DNA from: Symsagittifera roscoffensis
Taxonomy: Eukaryota > Xenacoelomorpha > Acoela > Convolutidae
Direction: 5' to 3'
Length of the DNA stretch: 64,000 bases
Assembly (NCBI RefSeq): GCF_963678635.1
Contig: NC_087066.1
Location: 42,623,777 to 42,687,776 of the forward strand
The position numbers and the translations under genes are program-made. Positions 29,816 through 41,785 of this stretch are shown one piece after another. Below the pieces are notes generated by a model. That model worked only from the letters and a program-made list of their open reading frames with translations, made no database searches and was not told where the DNA came from. The number at the start of each line of letters is the position of its first letter. The first letter of the stretch is position 1.

Positions 29816-31107
29816 ATGAAGAAAACAAGAAATTCGATGCAAGAAAAAGTCAGAGTCGGGCCACGGCAAACTTGCCCAATGGGGCAGACAAGACAAACAC
29901 CTGTGACAATGATACCACGATTAAAGAAGAGAAATGTTTCAGTTAGCATGGTGATCACGCGGAATACCAAAGAAGGACAAGAGTCATAGGATGCAACTGA
30001 AGAGAAGCTTGAGAAACGGAAGACTACACCCGTCGTAGAGACACCTGAAGAGAGTATTGACGACGTCGAGAAGAAAACGACAGAAACGACACCAATGCCG
30101 AGCTCTAAAGAAAAAAAAGCGAAAACAATTGAGTTCTCACCAATAGGCAATGGGAATGAAGTCACCGGCAGAACCCCGGAAACAAAAAAAGATGACTCAC
30201 AAGCAAAAAGGACATCCTTCTTGAAGAGGTTTGCCACCATGATGGGGATGAGGCCAAGAGATAAAGAAGAAATATTAGCTGGGATAAGCAAAAATAAAAC
30301 GTTTGGAACAATTTCCGCCTTGACAATGGAGGCTGGCGAAGGAGGGGAACGGAGCACAGGATCCACAGAGAAAACAACAAGTCACTCAGCAGGATCTATA
30401 ACATAATTGAAATCACCCCCAGTGGAGTTGGGAGACTTGATGCTAAACTTAGAGCAGATTGACAAAAAGCTCAAGGGCAGCGAGGAAGAGCTGTTTCACT
30501 TTGGCCAGAGTAACTGAGAAGAAATTACAAAAATTAGCTGAAAGAATAGAAACGACTGACCAGGAACGTACGAAGTTCATGAAAAAGGACATGGAAGAAA
30601 ATAAAAAACGGTATGAAACCGTAAACGACAAGCTCTGGAGTCTGAAGATTAGAATGGACACATTGAGCAGAAGTCAAGCAGAGAGTTCCTGCGCCATGCA
30701 GTCCAAATTGGATGCACTCCTGAGAAATTATGAAATAACCTAAAACAAGGGTGGATTTTGCGGCACCGCATCGCAGGAAACAAAAATCTACTCCAATGCC
30801 TCAGATCCACAATATCATAGGCTCGGAAAATAGTATGAAAAAAGGAGGCACACCAATTTCAACGAGAGTCCCAAGGGAATCGATCGTACATGCGAGTATA
30901 GCACCAGATGCGACATGCGAGTATAGCGACATGGGCAAGCACTGGAAAAATGATGAACAGGACACTCGAAGATTTTGCCATGAGAAACACGGAGTCAAGC
31001 GAAAGAGTAGGTGGCTAGTCTTGAAAGACCTTCAAAAACCGAATGAGTGTAAAGATGATTCGGATGGTTGCATAGATACCTGGGTTGAGATGATGAGTCA
31101 CCTCTAA
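29816..31107 (+). pseudogene. Decayed LINE ORF1, unit A
   Basis: From ATG 29816 a basic, Thr/Lys/Glu-rich frame runs through TAG at about 29988 and TAA near 30404 into the sequence LEQIDKKLKGSEEELF. It then shifts frame near 30495 to a coiled-coil-like stretch (KKLQKLAERIETTDQERTKF…KLDALLRNYEIT, to 30743). A further frame at 30751-31107 continues to the RT region. The same stops are present in unit B, so the copy was dead before duplication. Identification as ORF1 rests on position and coiled-coil character. Confidence 0.5.
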
Positions 31108-31108
31108 A

Positions 31109-32380
31109 TTGTTGAAACGTCTGAAAAATCAGCAGATGCTGCACTCTACAAAACCAACATCCTACACAAAGCAGAAGGTTCTAGAGCTAGGAAAGACTGT
31201 CCTTGAAAAAGCTGAACGCGACAAAATTGACTATGAAAACATTTTTTTCTCAAACTGGAGTAAAAAAATTCTATTCAATATTTTAAATCATTGAATAAAA
31301 CGGCAAATTTTCAGATGGCGCGCCATTTTCTAACGCTGATGGCGCGCCAACTTTAAGTATTTTGCAACCTCGAATAAAATTTTAAGATTAATCCTCGAAA
31401 AGACGGACAACATAAAGTCGCGAGATCCAGATGCTTTTCCCCCAATCTTTTTCCAGAAACTATCGGAACAAATGAGCAATGCGCTTCAAATCATCTTCAA
31501 GGTTATCTAACGAAACATAGCAATTCCAGATGAATGGAAAATCGGAACCGTGTTACCGATCCATGAGAAAAGATGAGACACATGTTTTTGAAATTTATAG
31601 ACCTGTTACCTTATTGAATTTCTCGAGCAAGGTCTTAAAAAATTATATGACCTTAGAAAAATGTATCATCTTAGAAAAACTCACTATGCCCATTTCGAAA
31701 ACTTCGTAACTAATTCTCAACATGCCTCTATCAAAAACAAATCTGTACTAACAAACTTGTTTAGATATTTTTCGTATAATCATGAACCTTTTGACAAAAA
31801 CCCGAGCATTGACATAATTGCTTTCTACAACGACTTTCCGAAAGCTTTTAACAAAATTCCACACACTGAGTTAATCTACAAATTGTGAAAATTAGGTGTA
31901 CTTGACTTACTGATTAACAACCTGGAGAACAAGAAACACTTTGTGCGTCTAGGGAATGTGCAATCAACCAAGCTCAATATATCAGGTGGTGTACCTCAAG
32001 TCTCGGTCATTGGCCCATTTCTCTTTTGCATTTTCATCAATTACCTAGCGGAATCATTCCTGAGATCTTACACGCTGTTATTTGTTGATGACCTATAATG
32101 CATCACCAGAACTGACCCAAAACTTGAAACATCCCTTGACCTAAAAAGGCTCGAGAAATGGATAGGCTGCAACAAAATGAAGTTCGCGGACGGCAAGAAC
32201 GGATTTCTTCAGTTCCGTGGAAAGAACACAAGTTTCGTTCTAAGCAATGAAGTTTCGAAACCCGCCGCAGTCACGAGAGACCTTGGAGTACACGTCCAGT
32301 ATGATCTCACCTGGAGCAGCCACATAGATGCAACACTCGAAAAATTATTCGAATACTACATTTTGTCTTTCTTATTATGA
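31109..32380 (+). pseudogene. Decayed CR1-like reverse transcriptase, unit A
   Basis: Fragments in order: DKIDYENIFFSNWSKKILF (N-terminal linker), SRDPDAFPPIFFQKLSEQMS, a broken YRPVTLLNFSSKVL equivalent, IAFYNDFPKAFNKIPH (palm A), SGGVPQVSVIGPFLFCIF (palm B) and LLFVDDL (YADD equivalent, Ala to Val). KMKFADGKNGFLQFR and RDLGVHVQYDLTWSSHID come last. The order and style match insert 2 ORF2, so it is CR1/Jockey-like. Multiple stops and frameshifts. Confidence 0.75.
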
Positions 32381-32779
32381 TTATGATAATGATTTTTATT
32401 ATTATATGAACATTGATGATCTAAAAATTTGAGAAAGGGAATTGATCATGATGAGTTTTCACGACGAAGGAATATGAGTATTGGAAAAAATCTCAATGAT
32501 GAAATGCTATAGGAAGATCTAACAGCAGCACAATACAACAACGTTTCACATTAACAAAAACCAGAGCACTGAATGCTGAAAACTTGAGATAGAGGGCGAA
32601 CCTCCTAATGAAACCCAAGAAACACTCAAGCAAAAGAAACTATTGAGCTAGATATCAAAAAATTTCTCCGATGTGCTCTGCCCCTATATTCATCCTTCTT
32701 GACTACCTCACACTGTCGGTTTGTTGTGCATGCGTGTCTAGTTGTCTTCCCTCAGACCCGGGTCGAGGTCGTGGACTTA

Positions 32780-33240
32780 TTCTTCGACCATTGCTACCCA
32801 AATCAAGTACGTTGCGACCATTGCGACTCAAAAAGGTATTTTTTATGCGATTTTGCGCGACCCAAAAAAGATATGATTTGCGACCTTGCACGACCCAAAA
32901 AAGGTAAAAAGGTATGTCGCGAACATTGCGACTCAAAATGGGTATGTTGCGACATTGTGCGATCGAATTAAATTGTCCGACTTTACGTGACCCAAAACAG
33001 ATATATTGCGACTTTGCGCGACCCAAAACAGATATATTGCGACTTTGTGCGCACGGAATGTTTGCGCGATTTTGCCCAACCCAAGAAAAACAACATTTTG
33101 CAAATATGCGCGACCAAAGTGATTTGTGCGAATTTGCACGAACTAGGTCGAGGTTTGCAATTCATGTTTCGACTGTCTCGACCCAGGCTCGATATTTTTT
33201 AATCGATCCGAACCAAGGTGTCTATGATTTGACTATGTTC
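32780..33240 (+). repeat. Minisatellite of GCGACC-type repeats, unit A
   Basis: Imperfect repeats of about 30-38 bases built on TTGCGAC…TTGCGCGACCCAAAA with variable spacers (GATATA, GGTAT). CpG-rich in an AT-rich setting. Both strands stay partly open because of the repeat structure; I do not call genes here. Confidence 0.65.
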
Positions 33241-33539
33241 GAACGATGAAAAAATTTACGACTAAGTACAAACGCAGAAACATATTTTGATTGGAATTGA
33301 CCGAGAAGTTTTCCCGGGAAAAAGTTTCAACTGAGAAAAATGATTTCGAATGTGTTCGAAGCAAAACGTTTTGCAATCGAGAAGCGTTTTGACCCAAAAA
33401 AAAACATTTCAAATGGGTTCGACTAAGGAAAAGCATTTCAATACTTAAACTTGGCTGCGTTTACATTTCCTTGGCTTAACAATTGAAAAACTTCATCAAA
33501 AGTAGTTTAATCAAGGAACGCTTCGAGTGCACAGGCAAA

Positions 33540-33960
33540 GTTTACCGCATAAGTTGCGAGGAGAGTCTCTCTTTCTGAAAACTACTTGTCCTAGGTTCCT
33601 CGGTACATGTAATAAAGTTCTTACAGAGCTTTCTCAGAGCTAGGGTGGCTGAAATTTTACCTTCAAAACTAATGAAAAGACGAAAAGATAGCAATTAGTA
33701 ATTAGATTTCTACATTTGTCGGTTGTATGATTTTGCGCCTAAACCGGCATGCGTGTCTAGTTGTCTTACGGTGGCAAAACGCCTTAGTTGTCTTACGGTC
33801 CTTAGTTGTCTTACGGTCCAGCATTACGGTGGCAAAAACCATACCTGTGCTTAATTTACTATAGACTAGGGAGAAAAATAACGCTTCAACCCACAGGAGC
33901 TGCCTGCCTAGCAAAATCCCATGGTACGAACGTCTGCTCGCCTATGATCTGTCCTTAGAT
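33540..33960 (-). pseudogene. Remnant of RLE LINE C-terminus, unit A
   Basis: On the minus strand the piece near 33900-33950 reads DQIIGEQTFVPWDFARQAAP, matching the RPDGLTLVPW…GKQL block of the RLE LINE. The piece near 33560-33640 reads EPRTSSFQKERLS, matching the EPRAGSFLKQRIS block. DNA similarity to 16590-16690 and 16870-16935 is visible by eye. The middle is replaced by a short repeated GTTGTCTTACGGT motif. Confidence 0.5.
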
Positions 33961-36004
33961 TGACTCAAGGTGACATTTATGGTGATCCTTAGTATGATGG
34001 TCTTTTATGGATCATTTTTAGATTCCCGAAAAATGGTTGGATAAGATTTGATCTAATTGAAGCTAGAGTGACTAAAGTCGATCTTTTATGCCGATCCTTA
34101 GTATGGTGGTCCTTTTTGTCTTCCTCCAAATGAAGCCTAATCATTTCCACCCAGGTATGATTTGAACCGTCTTTGAACAGTTCGGGCTTCTTTTATGCCT
34201 TTTTGGATAGATTTAAGTTCGTTCTATCACTGGCGTTTTGATTCCAAACATTTCCAGAGTCTTATTTAAGGCTCGCTCGTGTTGCTTCATGTGAGAACTT
34301 GTGAAAAATGTAGTGTCTGATCGCGTTATGTTATGATCAAAGAGTGCGTAACGTGTGTATCTTTCACTTTTGTCGACTCCTGGAGATCAAACTTTTAATT
34401 TGTTGTCAATCAAAAAGTTTGTATTCTACACTCCTGTTCTGCAGCTCAGTTTCAGACGTTTCGAACCAAATTTAGTTTAGTCCTCATAGCTCAAAATTGC
34501 CTTTTCCTTGAGTCTTGATCAACCATCGTACTGTATTTTTTTCATGAGACATTTTCGTTTCTTCCGTTACCAAGTGTCCATTTAAATACCAAGCATCACA
34601 TCTTCTAGTTTCTTCTTTGTTGTTTTGAGTAGCTTAAGTAAAATTTCAACATTCGTCTTTATGTTAGACATCTTTCCCTCCTAATTACCGTGCTTTCTTC
34701 CAATGCCATTTTCTCACTTGCAGCAAGTTGCTTCATTCAATCCGAATTTATTTCGACATTTGTGTTGTAGCTTTAGTTGGGTTTGGGGAGGTTTTAAATT
34801 TTGTTATAGTTTTAGAAAACAAGCGACACAGAATGGTCGCTCTAATCTTTTCAAAATGTGAGTTTTAAGAATTCTATATAAGAATCACCTAAACTCAACC
34901 CAATTTGAGAAAAACGGGTTTTAAATTTCAAGTTTAACGCGTTTTGTCCGGTTAATTTAAATCAGCACTGTATTGAGCAATGTTACGTAATTGCGATGTT
35001 CAGAGATCCAATGTAATCGAAATTACGTCAAGATTTTGCGGTTTGTAGATATGATGGTTTGTAGGACATCGGTTGATTTTTATTTGAACAAAAGTTGCAG
35101 TGATAAAACATCATTTAAAAAAGACATTCTAGACTCTTCTTGACAGTTTACAAATTGGAAATTTGGGATTAACTGTTTTTGAGGTGTGTGCTTATTTAGA
35201 CAAACAAATCACAAAGAGATGTTTTTGTATTTGCATCACAAAAAGTCCGCCTTTTCAGCGCCAAATAATTAAATTCGGCTAAATCATATGTCTGTAAAAG
35301 AATTCATAGGCTCACATTCTTGGCTTTTCTACAAAATTGTAGATAGAGAATTTCCTTAGAATACAAATCGCAAACCTACAATTTTAAACTGTACAATTTT
35401 CCTTTCATAGAGTCTTCAATTCTCAGGGGATTTTTAGAGTTCCAATTGTAGTCTCATAACGTACCACGGTAGAATAATACTATTAAATTGTTTTCGGCAG
35501 TTCAATTGTTGGTAGTTAACTAAATAAATTTACGAACCATGCCAACAATTTAAATGCCTGGGAGAACACCTTTGTACCTAAAAGTCAGCTCACAGGTGAC
35601 TCAGAGAGAACGGAAACTTATTTAGTACGTTTATGATACTGGGCGATAAATAAATTCTCGAAGCTTAAATTTAAATTATTTAACTACTTGAAAATGTTGT
35701 TTTAGTTGGTTTTCGCCTGAAAACGACAAAATGAACCTTTAAGAGAAAAAAGGCAACAATTATGACAACCATTGTTTTAATTTTTTTATATGTGAATGAA
35801 AATTTAAGTAGTTTTCTTCAGAACGTCAATCTCTCTAGACTCTGAACAAGAAACATGAAAACAGTCAAAACGAAACGAACATTCAGTCATTTCAAACCAA
35901 AAACTCAGTGAAAGTACTTGAATGATTTATAAGTTATCAGCGTTTCCTAAAAAAAAATTTAGTGAGGTCAGTTTTTTTTACTTCCATCTAGCATCCTTAT
36001 TGAT
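33961..36004. other. AT-rich non-coding part of unit A
   Basis: No coding frame supported. The part 34890-36004 reappears at 44786-45900 and the part before it at 41790-42715. The 2.07 kb between those two parts in unit B is absent here. Confidence 0.6.
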
Positions 36005-36639
36005 TGATACTTGGGAAAATAATCAAAAAATACCGTTATTTTTCAGTTGGGAAAATTTCAAATTACCTTTACCAAAAACCACAAAAAGTTTATCAAACCA
36101 CAAATGAAGGCTAAACCAGGGGCGGATCTAGGATTTTCTTGAGGGGTGGCGGATTGAGAAAAGTTTTGACGAAAACAATAATTTGAAATAAGTTGTCGTT
36201 CTAAATGGGATTTTCATTTGAAACTGGTGGAGGCCAGAGATTGTATCGTAGAGGAGCTCGAAAATTGAAAGTACACGGGTTTGCGGTCGCGAGACTGATC
36301 TGAAATCAGATGTAGAAGTAGTGATGACACCGTTGATTGTCTGATCTATAGCTCTGTTGGTTCCCGATAGAGGTGGGAAACTGTAGCGTTGGGGATCATC
36401 TAAGTCGAATGTACTCAAGCCGTAGATGAAATGGCTTTGAAATTTTTGAAGCAAAATCATGAATTTTTAAGTTTAAGCACAAAATGTTTTTGAAGTGAAA
36501 AAAAAATGTTTTCGAAATGGATCTAGTCTGAGTTGTGATGTAGAACCCTTGGTCAGGGCCTCTGTTCTGCATATGAACCTCTGGACATGTTGGTAGTGAG
36601 GTGGAACCGCTGCTTCTGTCCTGGGCTCTGCCTATGGCA

Positions 36640-36830
36640 CATTGGTAGAACATCTGGGTTCTGGTATGGCACGTTGGGCTCTGTCTCTGGTATGGCCCTG
36701 GTATGGTCCTGGGCTCTGGTATGGCAAGTTGGGCTCTGGGCTCTGGTATGGCCCTGGTATGGTCCTGGGCTCTGGTATGGCACAATGGGCTCTGACTATG
36801 GCACTTGAGGTAGAACCGCTGGTTGTGTCC
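36640..36830. repeat. GC-rich minisatellite, unit B
   Basis: Same CTGGTATGGC-type array as in unit A, with the same number of repeats as far as can be judged by eye. Confidence 0.7.
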
Positions 36831-36915
36831 TGGGCTGCGCCTTGAAGTTGATTGGGGCTGAGTTGTCCCTGTTGACTTACTGTAGACTTCGATATCTTTT
36901 TCAACTTTGGTCGCC

Positions 36916-37069
36916 AAATATTCAAGACAATTTGATGAATATATATCTTAAAAGTCATTTTGTTGAAATCAAATTTATTACTCATAAGTTCGGAACAAGT
37001 CATGCTATTATTAAAAGATTTTACTGCATTTTTCTATAATTAATGTGAGACAATTCATGCCATGAATAA
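36916..37069 (+). repeat. Dispersed 155-bp repeat, copy 3
   Basis: Duplicate of the copy at 29085-29239 as part of unit B. Confidence 0.7.
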
Positions 37070-37646
37070 CATGACGAGAATGATCGAAATAAAATGATAA
37101 GGATAAGCAATTAGTACCAGATCATGGAACAAGAACAAAATGATATAATAGATATTAAATATTAACGTTGCATCTTTTCATAGGGTGAAAAGGATTGAAA
37201 TAATTTCGAAAAATTTGAAGTCGATAAGGTAAAGAACCAGCTTTTCCTTCGGTCGTGGGAACCAGACAGGGAAGTCAAAAATTACAGCGCCATTTAAACG
37301 GAGTTGAGTCTTGGGAAGCTAAAATAGGTGCTCAATACTAGAGGATTCGAGTCTTGGGAAGACTAAAACAAGTGCCCAATACTAGAGATTTTAAGTCTTG
37401 GGAAGCTCAAAAAGCTAGTCAAGACCGACTTTTCTTAAGGTTTGGGGGAAGCTAACGCAGTAAACCCACGTCAAATACTTGGAACATAAACAAAAAGAAA
37501 ACTTAAGTTTTAAGCCGGACTGTAAAATAGATTTTAACTGAAGTTGCTTTATAAGGATTAGATAATCAAGAAGAAATTTAGGTTTTTTTCTTTTACAACT
37601 GTATATAGACCGAAGTGTACATAGACTAAAGTTGTAAATAGAGACC

Positions 37647-38926
37647 ATGAAGAAAACAAGAAAGTCGATACAAGAAAAAATCAGAATCGGGCCAAGGCAA
37701 ACTCGCCCAATGGGGCAGACAAGACAAACACCTGTGACAATGATACCGAGATTAAAGAAGAAAAATGTTTCAGTTAGCATGGTGATCACGCGGAATAACA
37801 AAGAAGGACAAGAGTCATAGGATGCAACTGAAGAAAAACTTGAGAAACGGAAGAACACACCCGTCGTAGAGACACCTGAACAGAGTATTGACGACATCGA
37901 GAAGAAAACGACAGAAACGACACCAATGCCGAACTCTACAGAAAAAAAAGCGAAAACAATTGAGTTCTCACCAATAGGCATTGGGAATGAAGTCACCGGC
38001 AGAACCCCGGAAACAAAAAAAGATGACTCACAAGCAAAAAGGACATCCTTCTTGAAGAGGTTTGCCACCATGATGGGGATGAGGCCAAGAGATAAAGAAG
38101 AAATATCAGCTGGGACAAGCAAAAATAAAACGTTTGGAACAATTTCCGCCATAACAATGGAGGCTGGCGAAGGAGGGGAACGGAGCACAGGATCCACAGA
38201 GAAAACAACAAGTCACTCAGCAGGATCTATAACATAATTGAAATCACCCCCAGTGGAGTTGGTAGACTTGATGCTAAACTTAGAGCAGATTGACAAAAAG
38301 CTCAAGGGCAGCGAGGAAGACCTATTTCACTTTGGCCAGAGTAACTGAGAAGAAATTACAAAAATTAGCTGAAAGAATAGAAACGACTGACCAGGAACGG
38401 ACGAAGTTCATGTAAAAGGACATGGAAGAGAATAAAAAACGGTATGAAACCGTAAACGACAAGCTCTGGAGTCTGAAGATGAGAATGGACACAATGAGCA
38501 GAAGTTAAGCAGAGAGTTCCTGCGCCATGCAGTCCAAATTGGATGCACTCCTAAGAAATTATGAAATAACCTAAAACAAGGGTGGATTTTGCGGCACCGC
38601 ATCGCAAGAAACAAAAATCTACTCCAATGCCTCAGATCCACAATGTCATAGGCTCGGAAAACAGTATGAAAAAAAGGAGGCGCACCAATTTCAACGAGAG
38701 TCCCAAGGGAATCGAACGTACACGCGAGTATAGCACCAGATGCCATGAAATGGGCAAGCACTGGGAAAATGATGAACAGGACACTCGAAGATTTTGCCAT
38801 GCGAAACACGGAGTCAAGCGAAAGAGTAGGTGGCTAGTCTTGAAAGACCTTCAAAAACCGAATGAGTGTAAAGATGATTCGGATGGTTGCATAGATACCT
38901 GGGTTGAGATGATGAGTCACCTCTAA
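37647..38926 (+). pseudogene. Decayed LINE ORF1, unit B
   Basis: Same structure as in unit A, starting at the ATG in AGACCATGAAG. It shares the two early stops and has extra ones (a TAA in place of AAA near 38410 and a TAA near 38507 in the coiled-coil part). The shared stops predate the duplication; the extra stops were gained after it. Confidence 0.5.
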
Positions 38927-38927
38927 A

Positions 38928-40203
38928 TTGTTGAAACGTCTGAAAACTCAGCAGATGCTGCACTCTACAAAACCAACATCCTACACAAAGCAGAAGGTTC
39001 TAGAGCTAGGAAAGACTGTCCTTGAAAAAGCTGAACGCGACAAAATTGACTATGAAAACATTTTTTTCTCAAACTGGAGTAAAAAAATTCTATTCAAACA
39101 TTTTATATCATTGAATAAAAAATGGCAAATTTTCTGATGGCGCGCCATTTTCTAACGCTGATGGCGCGCCAACTTTAAGTAATTTTGCTACCTCGAATAA
39201 AATTTTAAGAATAATCCTCGAAAAGACGGACAACATAAAGTCGCGAGATCCAGATGCTTTTCCCCCAATCTTTTTCCAGAAACTATCGGAACAAATGAGC
39301 AATGCGCTTCAAATCATCTTCAAGGTTATCTAACGAAACATAACAATTCCATATGAATGGAAAATCGGAACCGTGTTACCAATCCATGAGAAAAAATGAG
39401 ACACATGTTTTTGAAATTTATAGACCTGTTACCTTATTGAATTTCTCGAGCAAGGTCTTAGAAAAATGTATGACCTTAGAAAAATGTATGATGTTAGAAA
39501 AACTCACTATGCCCATTTCGAAAACTTCGTAACTAATTCTCAACATGCCTTTATCAAAAACAAATCTGTACTAACAAACTTGCTTAGATATTTTTGGTAT
39601 AATCATGAATCTTTTGACAAAAACCCGAGCACTGAAATAATTGCTTTCTACAACAACTTTACGAAAGCTTTTAACAAAGTTCCACACACTGAGTTAATCT
39701 ACAAATTGCAAAAATTAGGTGTACTCGACTTACTGATTAACAACCTGTAGAACAAGAAACACTTTGTGCGTCTAGGGATTGTGCAATCAACCAAGCTCAA
39801 TATAACAGGTGGTGTACCTCAATTCTCGGTCATTGGCCCATTTCTCTTTTGCATTTTCATCAATTACCTAGCGGAGTCATTCCTGAGTTCTTACACGCTG
39901 TTATTTGCTGATGACCTAAATTGCATCACCAGAACTGACCCAAAACTTGAAACATCCCTTGACCTAAAAAGGCTCGAGAAATGGATAGGCTGCAACAAAA
40001 TGAAGTTCGCGGACGGCAAGAACGGATTTCTTCAGTTCCGTGGAAATAACACAATTTTCGTTCTAAGCAATGAAGTTTCGAAACCCGCCGCAGTCACGAG
40101 AGACCTTGGAGTACACGTTCAGTATGATCTCACCTGGAGCAGCCACATAGATGCAACACTCGAAAAATTATTCGAATACTACATTTTGTCTTTCTTATTA
40201 TGA
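38928..40203 (+). pseudogene. Decayed CR1-like reverse transcriptase, unit B
   Basis: Duplicate of the unit A fragment. This copy keeps LLFADDLNCI (an intact F/YADD-type box) and IAFYNNFTKAFNKVPH, where the palm A Asp is replaced by Asn. The frame is broken after NNL by a TAG near 39748. It is less eroded than A around the YADD box but still dead. Confidence 0.75.
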
Positions 40204-40599
40204 TTATGATAATGATTTTTATTATTATATGAACATTGATGATCTAAAAATTTGAGAAAGGGAATTGATCATGATGAGTTTTCACGACGAAGGAATATGA
40301 GTATTGGAAAAAATCTCAATGATGAAATGCTATAGGAAGATCTAACAGCAGCACAATACAACAACGTTTCACATTAACAAAAACCAGAGCACTGAATGCT
40401 GAAAACTTGAGATAGAGGGCGAACCTCCTAATGAAACCCAAGAAACACTCAAGCAAAAGAAACTATTGAGCTAGATATCAAAAAATTTCTCCGATGTGCT
40501 CTGCCCCTATATTCATCCTTCTTGACTACCTCACACTGTCGGTTTGTTGTGCATGCGTGTCTAGTTGTCTTCCCTCAGACCCGGGTCGAGGTCGTGGAC

Positions 40600-41065
40600 T
40601 TATTCTTCGACCATTGCTACCCAAATCAAGTACGTTGCGACCATTGCGACTCAAAAAGGTATTTTTTATGCGATTTTGCGCGACCCAAAAAAGATATGAT
40701 TTGCGACCTTGCACGACCCAAAGAAGGAAAAAGGGTATGTCGCGAACATTGCGACTCAAAATGGGTATGTTGCGACATTGTGCGATCGAATTAAATTGTC
40801 CGACTTTACGTGACCCAAAACAGATATATTGCGACTTTGCGCGACCCAAAACAGATATATTGCTACTTTGTGCGCACGGAATGTTTGCGCGATTTTGCCC
40901 AACCCAAGAAAAACAACATTTTGCAAATATGCGCGACCAAAGTGATTTGTGCGAATTTGCACGAACTAGGTCGAGGTTTGCAATTCATGTTTCGACTGTC
41001 TCGACCCAGGCTCGATATTTTTTAATCGATCCGAACCAAGGCGTCTATGATTTGACTATGTTCGA
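40600..41065 (+). repeat. Minisatellite of GCGACC-type repeats, unit B
   Basis: Duplicate of 32780-33240 with a handful of substitutions. Confidence 0.65.
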
Positions 41066-41364
41066 ACGATGAAAAAATTTACGACTAAGTACGAACGCAG
41101 AAACATATTTTGATTGGAATTGACCGAGAAGTTTTCCCGGGAAAAAGTTTCAACTGAGAAAAATGATTTCGAATGTGTTCGAAGCAAAACGTTTTGCAAT
41201 CGAGAAGCGTTTTGACCCAAAAAAAAACATTTCAAATGGGTTCGACTAAGGAAAAGCATTTCAATACTTAAACTTGGCTGCGTTTACATTTCCTTGGCTT
41301 AACAATCGAAAAACTTCATCAAAAGTAGTTTAATCAAGGAACGCTTCGAGTGCACAGGCAAAGT

Positions 41365-41785
41365 TTACCGCATAAGTTGCGAGGAGAGTCTCTCTTTCTG
41401 AAAACTACTTGTCCTAGGTTCCTCGGTACATGTAATAAAGTTCTTACAGAGCTTTCTCAGAGCTAGGGTTGCTGAAATTTTACCTTCAAAACTAATGAAA
41501 AGACGAAAGGATAGCAATTAGTAATTAGATTTCTACATTTGTCGGTTGTATGATTTTGCGCCTAAACCGGCATGCGTGTCTAGTTGTCTTACGGTGGCAA
41601 AACGCCTTAGTTGTCTTACGGTCCTTAGTTGTCTTACGGTCCAGCATTACGGTGGCAAAAACCATACCTGTGCTTAATTTACTATAGACTAGGGAGAGAA
41701 ATAACGCTTCAACCCACAGGAGCTGCCTGCCTAGCAAAATCCCATGGTACGAACGTCTGCTCGCCTATGATCTGTCCTTAGATTG
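41365..41785 (-). pseudogene. Remnant of RLE LINE C-terminus, unit B
   Basis: Duplicate of 33540-33960. Confidence 0.45.

Larger units (their letters stand above)
27222..36014. repeat. Tandem segmental duplication, unit A (8.8 kb)
   Basis: Unit A matches unit B (36015-45990) from end to end, most 60-base lines differing at zero to two positions. A short segment X of about 110 bases sits at the start of A (27213-27320), at the A/B junction (36005-36118) and after B (45893-45993), giving X-A-X-B-X. A carries about 970 bases (27631-28600) absent from B. A lacks the 2.07 kb at 42716-44785. The unit contains a dead LINE, two minisatellites and an RLE-LINE remnant. Confidence 0.85.

Noticed and set aside
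29584-30366. A 260-codon open frame on the minus strand, present at the same length in unit B (37415-38197)
   Set aside because: It is antisense to the Lys/Glu/Thr-rich LINE ORF1, which automatically gives a Phe/Leu/Ser/Val-rich reverse frame. Equal length in both units only reflects the recent duplication.
32671-33250. Several 60-110 codon frames around the GCGACC repeats, also in unit B
   Set aside because: Repeat-derived and low complexity, on both strands, with no recognisable domain.
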